Shown here in pieces: positions 22,086-35,428 of a stretch of 64,000 bases of DNA. The stretch covers positions 47,532,238-47,596,237 of the forward strand of contig NC_081542.1 in the NCBI RefSeq assembly GCF_901000735.1, given 5' to 3'. Origin of the DNA: Corylus avellana. Its lineage: Eukaryota; Streptophyta; Magnoliopsida; Fagales; Betulaceae. The translations under genes were made by a program, and so were the position numbers. Position 1 is the stretch's first letter; each line of letters opens with the position of its first letter. Below the pieces are notes generated by a model that saw only the letters and a list, made by a program, of their open reading frames with translations, was not told the origin of the DNA and did no database searches.

Positions 22086-22332
22086 TGAAAATGAACAAAA
22101 TTCCTTACAATTAAAAAGGCAAAAAAATAATAATAATAATAAAATAAAATCCACATTAGAAGTGAAATTTGAAGACTTTCAAAACTAATCAAACATTTAT
22201 TAAGAAGAAGAAATGAAGTCGATCGGAACAAACAGTGACCAAACAAGTCTAGTCAAAGGTACAACCATGAGGAAGCGGCCGGGAATCTTCTTGCTTGCAG
22301 TTGTGCTCGCAGGTTTCCCGGCCGGTCCATAA

Positions 22333-23612
<1,280 letters not shown>

Positions 23613-23686
23613 AGCACAAGCTAGCTAGGAGATCGAAGCTAGCTATGATCAGATGCTGTTTAGAATTTAAGCGGGTGCACTGGGAT

Positions 23687-23693
23687 TTTATAC
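23687..23693 (-). promoter_or_regulatory. TATA box of the peroxidase gene
   Basis: Minus-strand TATAAAA lies about 75 bp upstream of the start codon, a normal plant distance allowing a leader of about 45 nt. Confidence 0.6.
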
Positions 23694-24112
23694 TGAAACC
23701 TAGGTAAACCCAGATAGATTTTATATACAGAAAGGCTGTCAGCACATGCACTGTGATTTGTTTTTGGATAATAAGTTAATTACGTATGTAAACTTAGAGG
23801 TTTTTTTATGTTCTAAATTTTAAAAACGAAGGAATCAAGTGCATTAATATAAAACAGATTTCCCAATTGTTTTCATCTAATTATTAATTGAGTCGTTGGA
23901 ATCATTGTTTAATAGGCACAACTCATCGTGATGGTTCTCTGCAACTGACACAATTAGGGGCCTTAATCCAAAGAAAAACAACTAAACTGTTCGATCGTAA
24001 GAACAATATATTCCTCATGACTTGAGTGGATAGTTGACCTTACTATATACCGACGCGTACGTCCAAAGGATGCTTGCATGTGTTTGCTCGACTGATTCAT
24101 TTCTTTCTTTTC

Positions 24113-24143
<31 letters not shown>

Positions 24144-24234
24144 ATTATGTTTGAATTTAGAAGTGCCTAAATTACAGCCGACAGTATGCATGCTCCTGGC
24201 CAATGCTCCTTAAAAGTCATAAGAATTTTAACTA
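23694..24234. other. Intergenic upstream of peroxidase
   Basis: No gene seen. A T homopolymer lies at about 24119-24142. Confidence 0.4.
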
Positions 24235-24500
24235 GCACGTTTGTCCCAAAAGTTTAATCATTTAATCATTACTTTAACACCCCTCACTTGTGAGCTCAAA
24301 CTCCATTTTAATAAGTAAGGCCCAATACCTAGAATATTTAATTTAAATGAGGGTTAAAATTCGAACTCAAGACCTTTGGCTCTAATACCATGTTAAATTC
24401 CTACTTATCCGGGCCAAAAACTTACCATATCACTACTTGTCCCAAAAGTTTAAGCTTATAAGAAGAGGTAAATTTAATTACTTAATCATTACTTTAACAG
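24235..24500. repeat. Dispersed repeat family, copy 2
   Basis: It shares TTTAATCATTACTTTAACA, CTCTAATACCATGTTAAATT and TTCGAACTCAAGACC phrases with 21770-22085. The CCCAAAAGTTTAA phrase occurs twice within it. Confidence 0.4.
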
Positions 24501-25006
24501 ATATAATAGATTAATTATCTCCATTTCGATTAAAATTTTGTTTTATTACATACGGAGCTCTATCATTTAACCATGATGTCACGGGATTTGAAATTGATTT
24601 AATTAAAATTTAATTTAGATCATAAAATTGATCGTCTTCAATAAGACACCAAGTTCGCATTCATAAAGACATATATAAATAAAAGAAATTGCCAAGTTGG
24701 GAATAATACAGAGGTTTTAATATCTTTTAGATCGATAAAATATATTTTGTCAGGAAACATCAATTATTTGGTGCAATAGAGGACAATTAATGAAAATTAA
24801 AAAATTGTGCTTGAGAACTTGGCTTCACCCACTGATAATTAGTTAATAATACAGCTATTGCAATATCTTTGACGTGGTCATTGAAATTAGTTAACTTGTA
24901 GCTGGCTGGCTAGTACATAAATATTCTTTTTACTAGATCTAACTAGCAATATCTGGCCAATTGCTAAGCATGTTTAAATATGGTGGGTAAACAAATTAAG
25001 GCCAAA

Positions 25007-25061
<55 letters not shown>

Positions 25062-26479
25062 TCGAGTCGTTTTGTTACCATTCACAGTGTTGGCACTTTG
25101 CTTGATGCTACAGAATATCTGTATTGGAGATAAGAATACCACGATGATCATGCATGTCCTTGACAAGCAATTTTCAATTTCAAGGACATGATAGAATTAA
25201 ATCTGTTTTTTATGAATCTTTTGTTTTTTGATTATTTATTAATGTTTTTGTTTCAAAGAAAAAAATAGGAAAAAATGAAAAATTAGTCTGTTTACCTGAT
25301 TTACAATTAACTCATTATGGTATCAAAATGAATACAAAGGTTACTGGGATATGCAAAAAATAATAATAATAATTTGCTCCGTACAATCAAATTTCGTCCA
25401 CTAACTTATAGATTTCGATGGAATGACACTCTAGAGCCAATAAATTGTGACAATTGTTCTATTTAAGTCAATGTCATACTACTAACGGAATCTATTAAAT
25501 CAATAGGCTGATCAATTTGAATGTATGAAGTAAATTATTATTATTTTTTTTTTTCTTTTGAACCTCAGGACCTCTGAGTTTATTATGATACCACATAAAA
25601 CTAATTGTAAATCAGATAAACCAAACAAACCGAATATACATTTTTCCCAAAGAAAAATTTAAAAACAAAAAATTTAACAAACAAATCAAATACTTTTTTC
25701 CCATTAGAAAATATTTAAGAGAACAAATTGGTAACTTCTTAATTATACAAAAAATATATATATATATTATCCAAGAAATAATATCTCACAATCATATTTT
25801 CTCTTCTTTTTTTTTTTTTCCCATAATGATACATTTGACCTGTTCATCAGTAGTGGATTACTAGTCTAGATCTCTTGTCAGATTCAAAAAAGTTGCTCTC
25901 ATACAATAGTTGACATCATTTGCCGTCGACTGGGGATTAATTTAGCCCGCCGTCCGCCGGCCGGTCATAGGTGCTCCGTCGATATTGACACCAGTGACTT
26001 GGAATTAAAAGCATTCTATATGATCAAGTCTTCCATCCTTGTAATTGGTCAAGCAACCAACCCCATTAATATTTAAGGTTCTTCAATGGGTGTCGGCCGG
26101 TCGTGTTATTTACCTGTGCCTCGTACACTTAGGCAGCAGGAAAGGCCAGCATCTGTATATTCCTTTTTCCTCTCGATCCCCCATTTGAATAGGAAAAAAA
26201 AAATAGAAAATAGAGTTTTTAAAGTCAGAAATTACAGGATAAGGGCTAGCTGTTATAATTAGAACCAACCTTAAATTACTAATTAATTATGCTGCATTAT
26301 GCAAGTTGGTCAAAGCTCTCCTCCTAAAATCAACTTAATTGTTCCGAAAGCCAGCAACATGATCAAAATTAAATGGTCTAATTAATGTGTATATATATAC
26401 ACTTGTCAGTACCCCATTGATGAGTTCATGCATCTGTGTGGCCGACGACTTTGAGGGGTTGAGAACCAGTAAGCAAGGC
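24501..26479. other. Intergenic, AT-rich
   Basis: No coding signal. It includes the (AT)n microsatellite at 25009-25059, short AAT repeats at about 25362-25372 and a T-run near 25808-25820. A GC-richer patch (25920-25980) has no open frame of note. Confidence 0.4.
25009..25059. repeat. (AT)n microsatellite
   Basis: About 51 bp of uninterrupted AT dinucleotides. Length is likely polymorphic and sensitive to sequencing error. Confidence 0.95.
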
Positions 26480-26754
26480 TGTTAGAAGATAGGCACATGC
26501 TTAACTCATAGAAGACTTTTGAAGCCTTTAATTAATATAACAGTTTATAATTGTAATTTGGGAATAGATGTGTCTCTCAAGTCATAGTTAGTTGCGTAGA
26601 GAGAACTGTTAGATTTTTAATTAGTCATAACATTTGTAATTGTTTGATTGGGGTGGGGTGTTTCATTGTTTGATGTACAAAACTGAGTTCCAGCTTTCTT
26701 GTTGGTGTGTATGGGTGTTTAGTTTGTGTTTTGAATGAAAATTTTATTCATCCA
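26480..26754 (+). mobile_element. Possible short solo LTR or retroelement end
   Basis: It begins TGTTAGAAGATAGG and ends ATTTTATTCATCCA followed by A residues. The TG..CA ends and T/G-rich 3' half resemble a Copia-type LTR. No matching second LTR or internal domain is present and I found no target duplication. Confidence 0.25.
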
Positions 26755-26924
26755 AAAAAAAGTGTTAAGATTTTTTAATTAGGTTTTTATTGATGATTGG
26801 ACATGTATACAACCTCATTGAGGGGCCACCTTAGCTGCTAGCTAATAATATTTTTTTAACGCATCTTATAATAATCAAAAGCAAGCTTGAACAAATATGG
26901 TTGGAGGTGTGTCTAAAAAATTTC

Positions 26925-27491
26925 CCTTTGTATTCAGTATTCTAATATAATGTATTAATTCAATGCTGTACGAATTTTTTTTTTTTCTATTAAAAAAATG
27001 CTAAAAACCAATAACAAGAGGGGTATAGACAATGAGAACTACAAACATTCCCTCAAGCGTGGTTGAGCCATATCCTGACCCAGTCCCATTAAGATTGTAT
27101 ATCGATTAGTAGGACTCGATCAACATGATTTACATTAATCAGGCATGAGGATTCTCATTGTAAGAGTCAAACACACGCCTTAGTATTTAACTAATTACAT
27201 AGGAATTGCCTTTGTATTCTAATATAATGTATTAATTCAATGTTGTATGAATTTTTTTTTTTTCTATTAAAAAAATGCTAAAAACCAATAACAAGAGGGG
27301 TATAGACAATGAGAACTACAAACATTCCCTCAAGCGTGGTTGAGCCATATCCTGACTCAGTCCCATTAAGATTGTATATCGATTAGTAGGACTCAATCAA
27401 CGTGATTTACATTAATCAGGCATGAGGATTCTCATTGTGACTTGTGAGAGTCAAACACACGCTTAGTATTTAACTAATTACATAGGGATTG
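26925..27491. repeat. Tandem pair, unit about 284 bp
   Basis: Unit 1 is 26925-27208 and unit 2 is 27209-27491. Both contain CTAATATAATGTATTAATTC, a T-run, CCTCAAGCGTGGTTGAGCC and ATTAATCAGGCATGAGGATT. The second block repeats this at 36344-36911. No gene. Confidence 0.9.
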
Positions 27492-27800
27492 CCTTGAGGC
27501 CACTGAACCTCCACCCTTGATGGTCAATGTTTTTGAGTTGATAAATGTGTACCAGTCTCCATAAAAATTTACATGTGGGATATATTAATTAATTTTTGAG
27601 AGTTAAATGTGCATTATTTTGTGCTGAATATTTATTTTAATCACAAGATAATTATTGCGTGATGATATTGGCGTTGTGATTGGAAATAATTGATGGGCAT
27701 GGAGACTATCCCTAATTCCCATTTAAAGAAAATTTTAGAATTGAAGTGGGTGGTAGCTACCAAATTAGTGGCACATTCGCGGATATTTATTTATTTTTTC

Positions 27801-28289
27801 GGGAAAAATTTACTTTGCCCCTTGAAGTTTTAGGGATTTCTTAATTTGAACCTCAATGTTTAAAAATTGGCAATGTACCCCCTTAATGTTTCAAAAATTT
27901 TTAATTCAGACCCTCCGTTACTAATTTTTGTCTAATTAGACGGAAATCATTCCACGTGCGTCTCACATGGGATTTTGATGCCCTCTATTCCAATTTTGCC
28001 CTCATTAAAACCTATGAAATTAAGTAATTACCCTCATTAAAACCTATCAAATTGAGGGTAATTACATAATTTCATAAGCTTTAATTAGAGAAAAATTGTA
28101 ATAGAGGGCATCAAAATTCCACACGAAAGGCACGTGAGATGATTTCCGTCCAATTAGACGGAAATTAGTAATGGAAGGTTTGAATTGAAAATTTTTTAAA
28201 TATTAGGGGGGTATATTGCTAATTTTTAAACATTGGAGTTCGAATTGAAAAACTCTTAAAACTTTAGGGAGGTAAAGTGAATTTAACCC
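27801..28289. mobile_element. MULE-type foldback element, copy 1
   Basis: 489 bp with long inverted arms starting GGG.AAA.TT.ACTTT.CC and including CTAATTAGACGGAAAT and its complement. Flanks are TATTTTTTC (27792-27800) and TATTTTCTC (28290-28298), a 9-bp target duplication with one mismatch. The second copy of the block has a perfect 9-bp pair. Nine bases is the length made by Mutator-like transposases. No ORF is present, so it is non-autonomous. Confidence 0.75.
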
Positions 28290-28298
28290 TATTTTCTC

Positions 28299-30242
28299 AA
28301 TTAAGTGTTATGCATGGGATAGCTATTGTTCCATGCATCTTTTAAATTATTACATGTAATTTTCTACCCACATATATAGTGGATTTTACATATACTAATT
28401 TGAAAAGGTAGCTACCATGTTGTGATGAATGAGAAGCACCGATTTAGATATTTCCTTCCCTACCCCAAACGTGAAGGGTTTTTCAAAGACCTGCTAGGTC
28501 TCTTGCTAGTGAAATGTTTGCCATGAAACTCTAACGGGAAATAACCATGTGAGATGGAAACGGGATACTTTTGATTGCTCTTGGACTGTTGGGCCTTGAT
28601 TGTATATAAAGCCCATTTGAATAGGAAAAACCTCCAAAACCCACTACTGAGGATGTTTTACTAAAAAATCATTAAAAAAGATGCCTTTTTTTTTGGAAGC
28701 AATCGCTGATAGTGATAGTGCGTGAGAATTAAGATTGGTACATTAATTGCATGGAAGGTTCAAGTGGTTTAAGGTGAATATGTAGACACGATTTTTACAA
28801 CAAATGGTTAGTTAATTGGGTCAGCAAAAAGGTTCCTATCAGTACAGATCAGTGAAAGCAGCAAAGCAATCACAAGAGAGCCTATAATGTTATACCCTTT
28901 CCCTTTCGATATGTATAGGGAATTTGGCACATATGTTCTCACTATCTCTGTCCAATTGTCCTATTGTCCCATATACAGTTAAATTTGTACTTATTCTTGA
29001 TGAGGTTTTGGGGTGGATAAGCTATGCGTGGCCCAAACCTTCATAACACGGACCACTCTCGAAGATTCTGTTCTGTCATAATTTATTTCTACTCCGCCAT
29101 TAATTTCTTCTTTCCTGACTTTTTTTTTGGGGAGGCTATAGAAGCTAGAGCTCTTTGCTGCCAAGCAAAACTACTGTTCCTTGCTGGCCAGGGCAAGAAA
29201 AGGGCCACTTCCTATGTATTCTATTTCTATGCTCTTTTTTGGCTGATCATGCTGGCAAACTCTAGCTCTTGTTGGTTTCCCCTTCAAGCCAAAGCTATTA
29301 TTGATAAAAGTGGGAAACAAAAACATGTAAACAAAAAGTATACAGTACTTGTCTCCTTGAGCAGGTTCAAAAGGTGTCATCATGTGCAACGTTAACCTCT
29401 TCTAGTTTCACGGCCCCATAATCATTATTGAGTTCTAACTGCAAGCTATTAGCTAATGATGATGATGAGAGGATTTATGTTCTACTTTATTCTGATATTT
29501 ATTAATCCAATTACAAACTAATAATTCTCTCTACCTAACATAGCTTGTCAGATCAATCTGACCATGATTTTGTGAATTAAGTCCAGTGCCCATTGGATCG
29601 GAGCTGCAAAATACAATGAACAAATTTGCCACTAACATGATACACATAACAAGAAAGCTATCATTTTGAATTGGAGCTCCCAATTCTCATTCTGTTTAGA
29701 GGAAAATTGAAGGAGACAAATGGGTTTTGGTGGATGACTACATATTCATAATTACTTTTGATTATGCAACCAACAATGGCTTCTGGCTAGAACAATATAT
29801 CTCTCTGTCTCTCCACCATCCACATAATTTGCTGTGTGGATACTCACATATTATATCTACCTCATTGTCAAAAATAGTTTGGTTTAAGTGGGAGAGGAAA
29901 TTAATGATACCCACAATCTCTCTATTTGACTCTCTCCCCTTGTGTGTGTATCACATACCACTGAAGAAAGTTAACATAAAAAACAATCTGGATATGTCAA
30001 CCGCCGATTGGTTAAGCAGATCACCACGTGGTAGGATTTTCACCAACCTAATTGGTGGATCGATTGCATTATCTTATCAATCTGATAGTTCGCCTTGTTT
30101 TTTTTTTATGGAGAACAATATTATATATATATATATATATAGCCATTTTTAATTAGTGCAGATTGCATATGCAGGTAAGAAGATGATGACAGAAAAAATG
30201 TGCAGACAAAAGTTCTTGTGTGTATATATGTGCATTAATTTA
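28299..30242. other. Intergenic part of copy 1, no supported gene
   Basis: Open stretches at 29024-29395 and 29727-30152 match no family. The first is broken by a small indel in the other copy (around 38490), which argues against coding. AT repeats lie at 30121-30141 and 30279-30301. Confidence 0.5.
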
Positions 30243-31808
30243 TGTATATTTTTGTTTGTTTTCTTTGTGGACCAAATACATATATATATATATATATATA
30301 TGGGAATGATGAAGCTGAAGCTTTCATTTCATAAATCATCTGCGCTTCCAAACAGTCGAGATATGAGAAAAAACAAGACTTTCTTTTCTTTTCTTTACAT
30401 TTTTAGATAAATACAAGTAAGCCAAGGGAATTTTACTTTCGTTTCACAAAGATGCCAAATTTGCGGGGGATATTTTACAATGCATGAGAATGGTTGCATG
30501 AGCAAAGGCCAAAGATGGGAGATACAGTTCGCGTAGATGTGGAATTTGATTGAACAATGACCCTCTCTCTTATCATTTTCATTGAACCACCCAAATGTTC
30601 AAAGGGATTATATCAAGCTGTGAAGTGGCCAGCAAACATAAACCAGAATTTGGGGGTAGTTAGAGTTAGAGCCTTCCCAATAAACCACCTTCTTTGACTT
30701 GTAATATTTTCTCTTTTTTATAAGCAAATTACACCAACTTCCCACAGGGTTTGGAAAAAAAATATATTAAGATCAACTTATATTTTAATTTCAAAATTTG
30801 TTTCACCTATGGGCCTCATTATTGGGCACATACGTTTAAGTCACACTGATTGGTTGAAGATGTTGAGAAATAGTCTCACATTGCTTGTGGACAAGATCTT
30901 ATGCATGTTTATAAGGATTGGACAACCACCCCTTCCTGTTAACTTAAGTTTTTAAGATAACTCTTAATTTAACAGAAAAGAAAGAAACTTTGATTGCCAA
31001 AAAATTTTGATGATAAATCTCACTCTCTTTTAAAAAAGAGTTAATTACTTTCTCTCCTTGCTAAGAAAAAGATTTTCCAGATATGTGATTTTGAAGCAAG
31101 ATAAGGTAGGAATATCGATCTCTTCTCTTTTTTATTTTTTCTGGTAATTGAAAACTTGCCTTTCATTTTCGAGATTTCAAATTGAGGACAAAATGTTCTC
31201 TTATTGATCGACGCAAACCGCAACCGTACCGCATAATTGCAAGAAAGCGGGGACCAAAAAGAAAAGGAAATGGAAGAATTGCATTGCAATATTGCATGAT
31301 TGTCCAATTTCTCATGTTCACATGTTTATAATTTATATGTAGATGGTGAACTGTTCATCATGATTCATGATTATAAGAAACTGGAATTATTCATTCCTTC
31401 TCTAGCTTGTTTTATTTGACCTCACCATTCTTTGAAATTGAAAATCTAGGCTGTCCACTTTGCTCCCAACTTGGCCACAAAAAAAAAAAATCCAATGAAA
31501 ATTTAATTTTAAGAGACAAATATGACAGCAATGGATGCTTCATTCAGCCTGACTGATAGCAATTATACATGGTGCAGTACTGCTTCCTCGAAATTGACTC
31601 ATCATTACTTAATAACTCGTTATGCACCTTCAATCTGAGACTCATGCTTAATTTTTTAAAACAATATTTTGATATTCAAAAAGAAAATTCATGTCTTGCC
31701 TTTTGCTTTTTTTAAGCTTAGAAGAAAAGTATCTATATAATACAAGTCAACTTTCAGGCTGCCCTCAATGATAATTAATATGATCTTTCTCATTTCCCAC
31801 GATTCGAT
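30243..31808. repeat. Internal duplication, unit A (copy 1)
   Basis: It starts TGTATATTTTTGTTTGTTTT and carries GAATGATGAAGCTGAAGCTT, CAAAGGGATTATATCAAGC and GGTGCAGTACTGCTTCCTCG landmarks. All of these recur in order in unit B (32030-34778). Unit A lacks the 1.35 kb retro-insertion that splits unit B. No gene. Confidence 0.85.
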
Positions 31809-32029
31809 GGAATAGGATCCTCTCCGATCTAAAATAGATTGAAAAATATTTAGTTTATAGTTAGGATTTCTTTTTAAAAACTCTAAAGCCACAAATAGGA
31901 CACATGTCCACTAACTAAAAATAATAATAAATAATTATTTTAAATTTAAATAAAAATAAAAAATAAAATTATTAAATATTAAGGGGTGGCGGGGTGGCCC
32001 TTAATATTTAATATTTAATATTTAATATT
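31809..32029. mobile_element. Left arm only of GC-rich foldback element
   Basis: It begins GGAATAGGATCCTCTCC like the complete element at 34779-35428 and follows its left arm through the AAATAAAAATAAAAAATAAA stretch. It then breaks off after a short GGGGTGGC block and a few TTTAATAT repeats, where unit B begins. The duplication breakpoint therefore lies inside the element. Confidence 0.65.
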
Positions 32030-32642
32030 ATGTATATTTTTGTTTGTTTTCTTTGTGGACCAAATATATATATACATATGGGAATGATGAAGCTGAAGCT
32101 TTCATTTCATAAATCATCTGCGCTTCCAAACGGTCGAGATTTGAGAAAAAACAAGGACTTTCTTTTCTTTTCTTTTCTTTACATTTTTAGATAAATATAC
32201 AAGTAAGCCAATTAAAGAGGACTTCCAAATGGTTGCATGAGCAAAGGCCAAAGATGGGGGATACAGTTCGCGCAGATGTGGAATTTGATTGAACAAAGAC
32301 CCTCTCTCTTATCATTTTCATTGAACCACCCAAATGTTCAAAGGGATTATATCAAGCAGTGAAGTGGCCAGCAAACATAAACCAGAAAATTTGGGGTAGT
32401 TAGAGTTAGAGCCTTCCCAATAAACCACCTTCTTTGACTTGTAACATTTTCTCTTTTTATACTTTTTTTTTTTTTTGTTTACAAATTACACCAACTTCCC
32501 ACAGGGTTTGGAAAAAAAAATATTAAGAACTTATATTTTAATTTCAAAATTTGTTTCAGCTATGGGCCTCATTGTTGGGCACGTTTAGGTCACACTGATT
32601 GGTTGACGAGAAAGAAACTTTGATTGCCAAGAATTTTGATGA

Positions 32643-32679
<37 letters not shown>

Positions 32680-34778
32680 TAAAAAAGAGTTAATTACTTT
32701 CTCTCCTTGCTAAGAAAAAGATTTTATGCCATTAGCAGCTCCCAAACCCTAGCTCTTTCTCTAGTAAACCCAGGTTCGGGGAGAAGGGATGGCTAATGGA
32801 TGCCTCCCTCCTCCCCTCGCACCCTCCGCATGGTGAGTTAGCCTATTTACTTGATGCACCTAGCTCCATTGCCTCCTCCCTCCCCTTTATGCTTGTGCGG
32901 TTTTCCTCCTTTTGTTCCACCCCTTTTCCTTTTTGTCCCGTTCTTTGGCATTTTGCCCTTCTCCCTTTGCCCCTGTGCCCACATAGCTATTCTCCAGCGT
33001 TTGGTCTTTTTCCACCACCATCAGTCTCTACTGCATCTTGTTTGGGTTGGGCTTGGCTTTGGATAGGTTTGCCTTGGCTCGATCTCCCTTCCTCCGTTTG
33101 ACCCACCTTGACGCGTGTCCCACCTTCCTACTCTCCGAATCCGTCAGTGTCCATCCCACCTTTCGCACCGAATCCGTCAGTGTCCATCCCACCTTTTGCA
33201 CCGAATCCATCGCTCCGACTGTGGTTTGTTTCTATTATGTTTTTGTGGCTTTTTTCCTTTCCTGTTTTTGCCTGTTATTTGCCGTTTGCTTTTCGTTGTG
33301 TTTGTGTTTGTTTCTTGTTGTTTTTGCTTGTTTGGCACACCTTATGAATGCCGCTCTTGGGGGATCCACTCAAACGTTCCCCCCAGTTTCTTTGTGTATG
33401 CCTCCGATCTCCTCCGCGCCTGCTTTGCCGTCTACCGTCTGTTGTCAGGTCTTTTCATGCGTCCCCCCGCAATGAGCTTCTAACGCTACCCTCCGTGTCG
33501 GTTTTCGACCAACATGCGATCAGCCTTCTTTTGGTTGTTGTCATCCGTTTTGTGTGCTTCTCCTGTTATGTTCCCTGTATTGTGGGCTTCCTTTTGTTGT
33601 ATTTCCGTTTTTCATGTATTTGTTATTTACTTTCCTATTTTATTTCCTTGTACATTTTTTCTTTCTTGTTTTTTTGTTTGTAATAAGGCTCTGTCCTCCC
33701 TCTTTGATCTGTCCATTTTGCTTTTGGTCCAGATCTTTGGGTTGTGGATGTGAACGTTATCTTGGCTGTCAGGTCGAGAAGGATGAGTTTCGGCATAAGG
33801 GTTCTTTGCTCTTAGTGCAGAAGAATAAGCGCCACCTATGCATTGGATAATGTCTGTTTGGTGCAGATTTGATCTTAAACCTGGTGAATAGCCATGGGTT
33901 TGCGGATGTTGTTATCTTTGTTTGGCCTGATTGGTTGATGACTGTAACTTTAGCTTTGGCTATGATTTGCTTCATCAAAGTTTTTTGATCTGTTTGTAAG
34001 AGCTCTTGCTCGACCTTTTATCAATAATTGCGTATGAAATGTTTTTCCTTAAAAAAAAAAAAAAAAAAAAAATTCTAGGTATGTGATTTTGAAGCAAGAT
34101 AAGGTAGGAATATCTCTTCTCTTTTTTGTTTTTTCGGGTAATTAAATACTTGCCTTTCATTTTCGAGATTTCAAATTGATGACAAAATGTTCTTTGCAAC
34201 CGCATAATTGCAAGAAAGCGGGACCAAAAGAAAAGGAAATGGAAGAATTGCATTGCAATAATGCATGATTGTCCAATTTCTCATGTTCACGTGTCTATAA
34301 TTTATATGTAGATGGTGAACTGTTCATCATGATTCATGATTAGAAGAAACTGGAATTATTCATTCCTTCTCTAGCTTGTTTTATTTGACCTCACCATTCT
34401 TTGAAATTGAAAATCTAGGCTGTCCATTTTGATCCCAACTTGGCAAAAAATAAAAAAAAATCCAATGAAAATTTAATTTTAAGAGACAAATATGACAGCA
34501 ATGGATGCTTCATTCAGCCTGACTGATAGCAATTGTACATGGTGCAGTACTGCTTCCTCGAAATTGACTCATCATTACTTGGTAACCCATTATGCACCTT
34601 CAATATGAGACTCATGCTTAATTTTTTTTAAACAATATTTTGATATTCAAAAAGAAAATTCATGTCTTGCCTTTTGCTTTTTTAAGCTTAGAAGAAAAGT
34701 ATCTATATAATACAAGTCAACTTTCAGGCTGCCCTCATTGATAATTAACATGATCTTTTTCATTTCCGACCGTTTGAT
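32030..34778. repeat. Internal duplication, unit B (copy 1)
   Basis: Second unit of the internal duplication, about 1.4 kb after removing the insertion at 32726-34072. Landmarks match unit A in order. A (TC)n tract lies at 32648-32676. Confidence 0.85.
32726..34072 (+). mobile_element. Retro-inserted sequence with poly-A tail, copy 1
   Basis: 1.35 kb inserted between AAGAAAAAGATTTT and the sequence that follows it directly in unit A. It has a CT-rich 5' end, a 3' region ending in TTTTATCAATAATTG, then about 22 A, as expected for target-primed reverse transcription. No reverse transcriptase or nuclease domain is encoded, and several overlapping frames are open only because of the T/C bias. 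A 33 bp repeat is present twice (33137-33169, 33170-33202). It is probably a non-autonomous LINE-like element or a retrocopy of a noncoding transcript. Target duplication is unclear because the site is A-rich. Confidence 0.6.
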
Positions 34779-35428
34779 GGAATATGATCATTTTTGGTCT
34801 AAAATAGACTGAAAAATATTCAGTTTATAACTAGGATTTCTTCTTAGAAAATTTAAAGCCACAAATAGGATACATGTTTACTAACTAAAAATAATAATAA
34901 AATATTATTTTAGATTTAAATAAAAATAAAAAATAAAAATATTAAGGAGTGGTCCAACCACCCCCAAGGGCCAAATCTAAAAAAAAAAAAATTCCGTTTG
35001 GCCCTTAGGGGTGGCCAAGGGTGAAGCCACCCCAGACGGCCGGTCTGCCACCCCCAAGGGCCAAACAATTTTTTTTTAGATTTGGCCGGACTTCACCCTG
35101 AGACCAAGCGATTTTTTTTTTTTTTTTTTTTTTTTTTCAGATTTGTCCCTTGGGGGTGGTCCGGCTACCCCCAAGGGCCATGGGGTGGCTCAAGACCGGC
35201 GGTTTGGGGTGGCTTCGACTGAGGTGGTCCGGCCACCCCCAATGTCACCCTTTAATATTTTATAATTTTATTTTTTATTTTTATTTAAATCTAAAATAAT
35301 ATTTTATTATTATTTTTGGTTATAAGTGGACAAGTGTCATATTTGTCCCTTTACAATTTCTAAGAAAAAATATTAGCTATGAACTGAATATTCTCCAATT
35401 CAAAATGGACTGGAGAGGATCCTATTCT
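34779..35428. mobile_element. GC-rich-core foldback element, copy 1
   Basis: About 650 bp with terminal inverted repeats of more than 100 bp (GGAATA.GATC at left, GATCCTATTC at right). Flanking 9-mers CCGTTTGAT and CGATTTGAT differ at one position, fitting a 9-bp Mutator-like target duplication. The core holds several GGGGTGGCC / GGCCACCCC palindromes interleaved with A/T runs, able to form strong hairpins. No transposase. Confidence 0.7.

Noticed and set aside
29230..29262. miR167-like 13-base core (TGCCAGCATGATC on the minus strand)
   Set aside because: The 5' part of the mature miRNA does not match and the surrounding hairpin is poor, so neither a MIR167 gene nor a functional target site is supported.
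29024..29395. 123-codon open frame on the plus strand
   Set aside because: A 4-base deletion and other small indels break it in the second copy (around 38490-38540), codon use is unremarkable and no family is recognised.
29727..30152. 141-codon open frame, repeated at 39122-39535
   Set aside because: It ends in an AT microsatellite, has no recognisable domain, and is kept in the second copy only because that copy is nearly identical overall.
32796..33753. Several long overlapping frames inside the retro-insertion
   Set aside because: All three forward frames stay open because the strand is T/C-rich and poor in stop codons. Translations are Leu/Phe/Pro-biased with no domain, and frames differ between copies.
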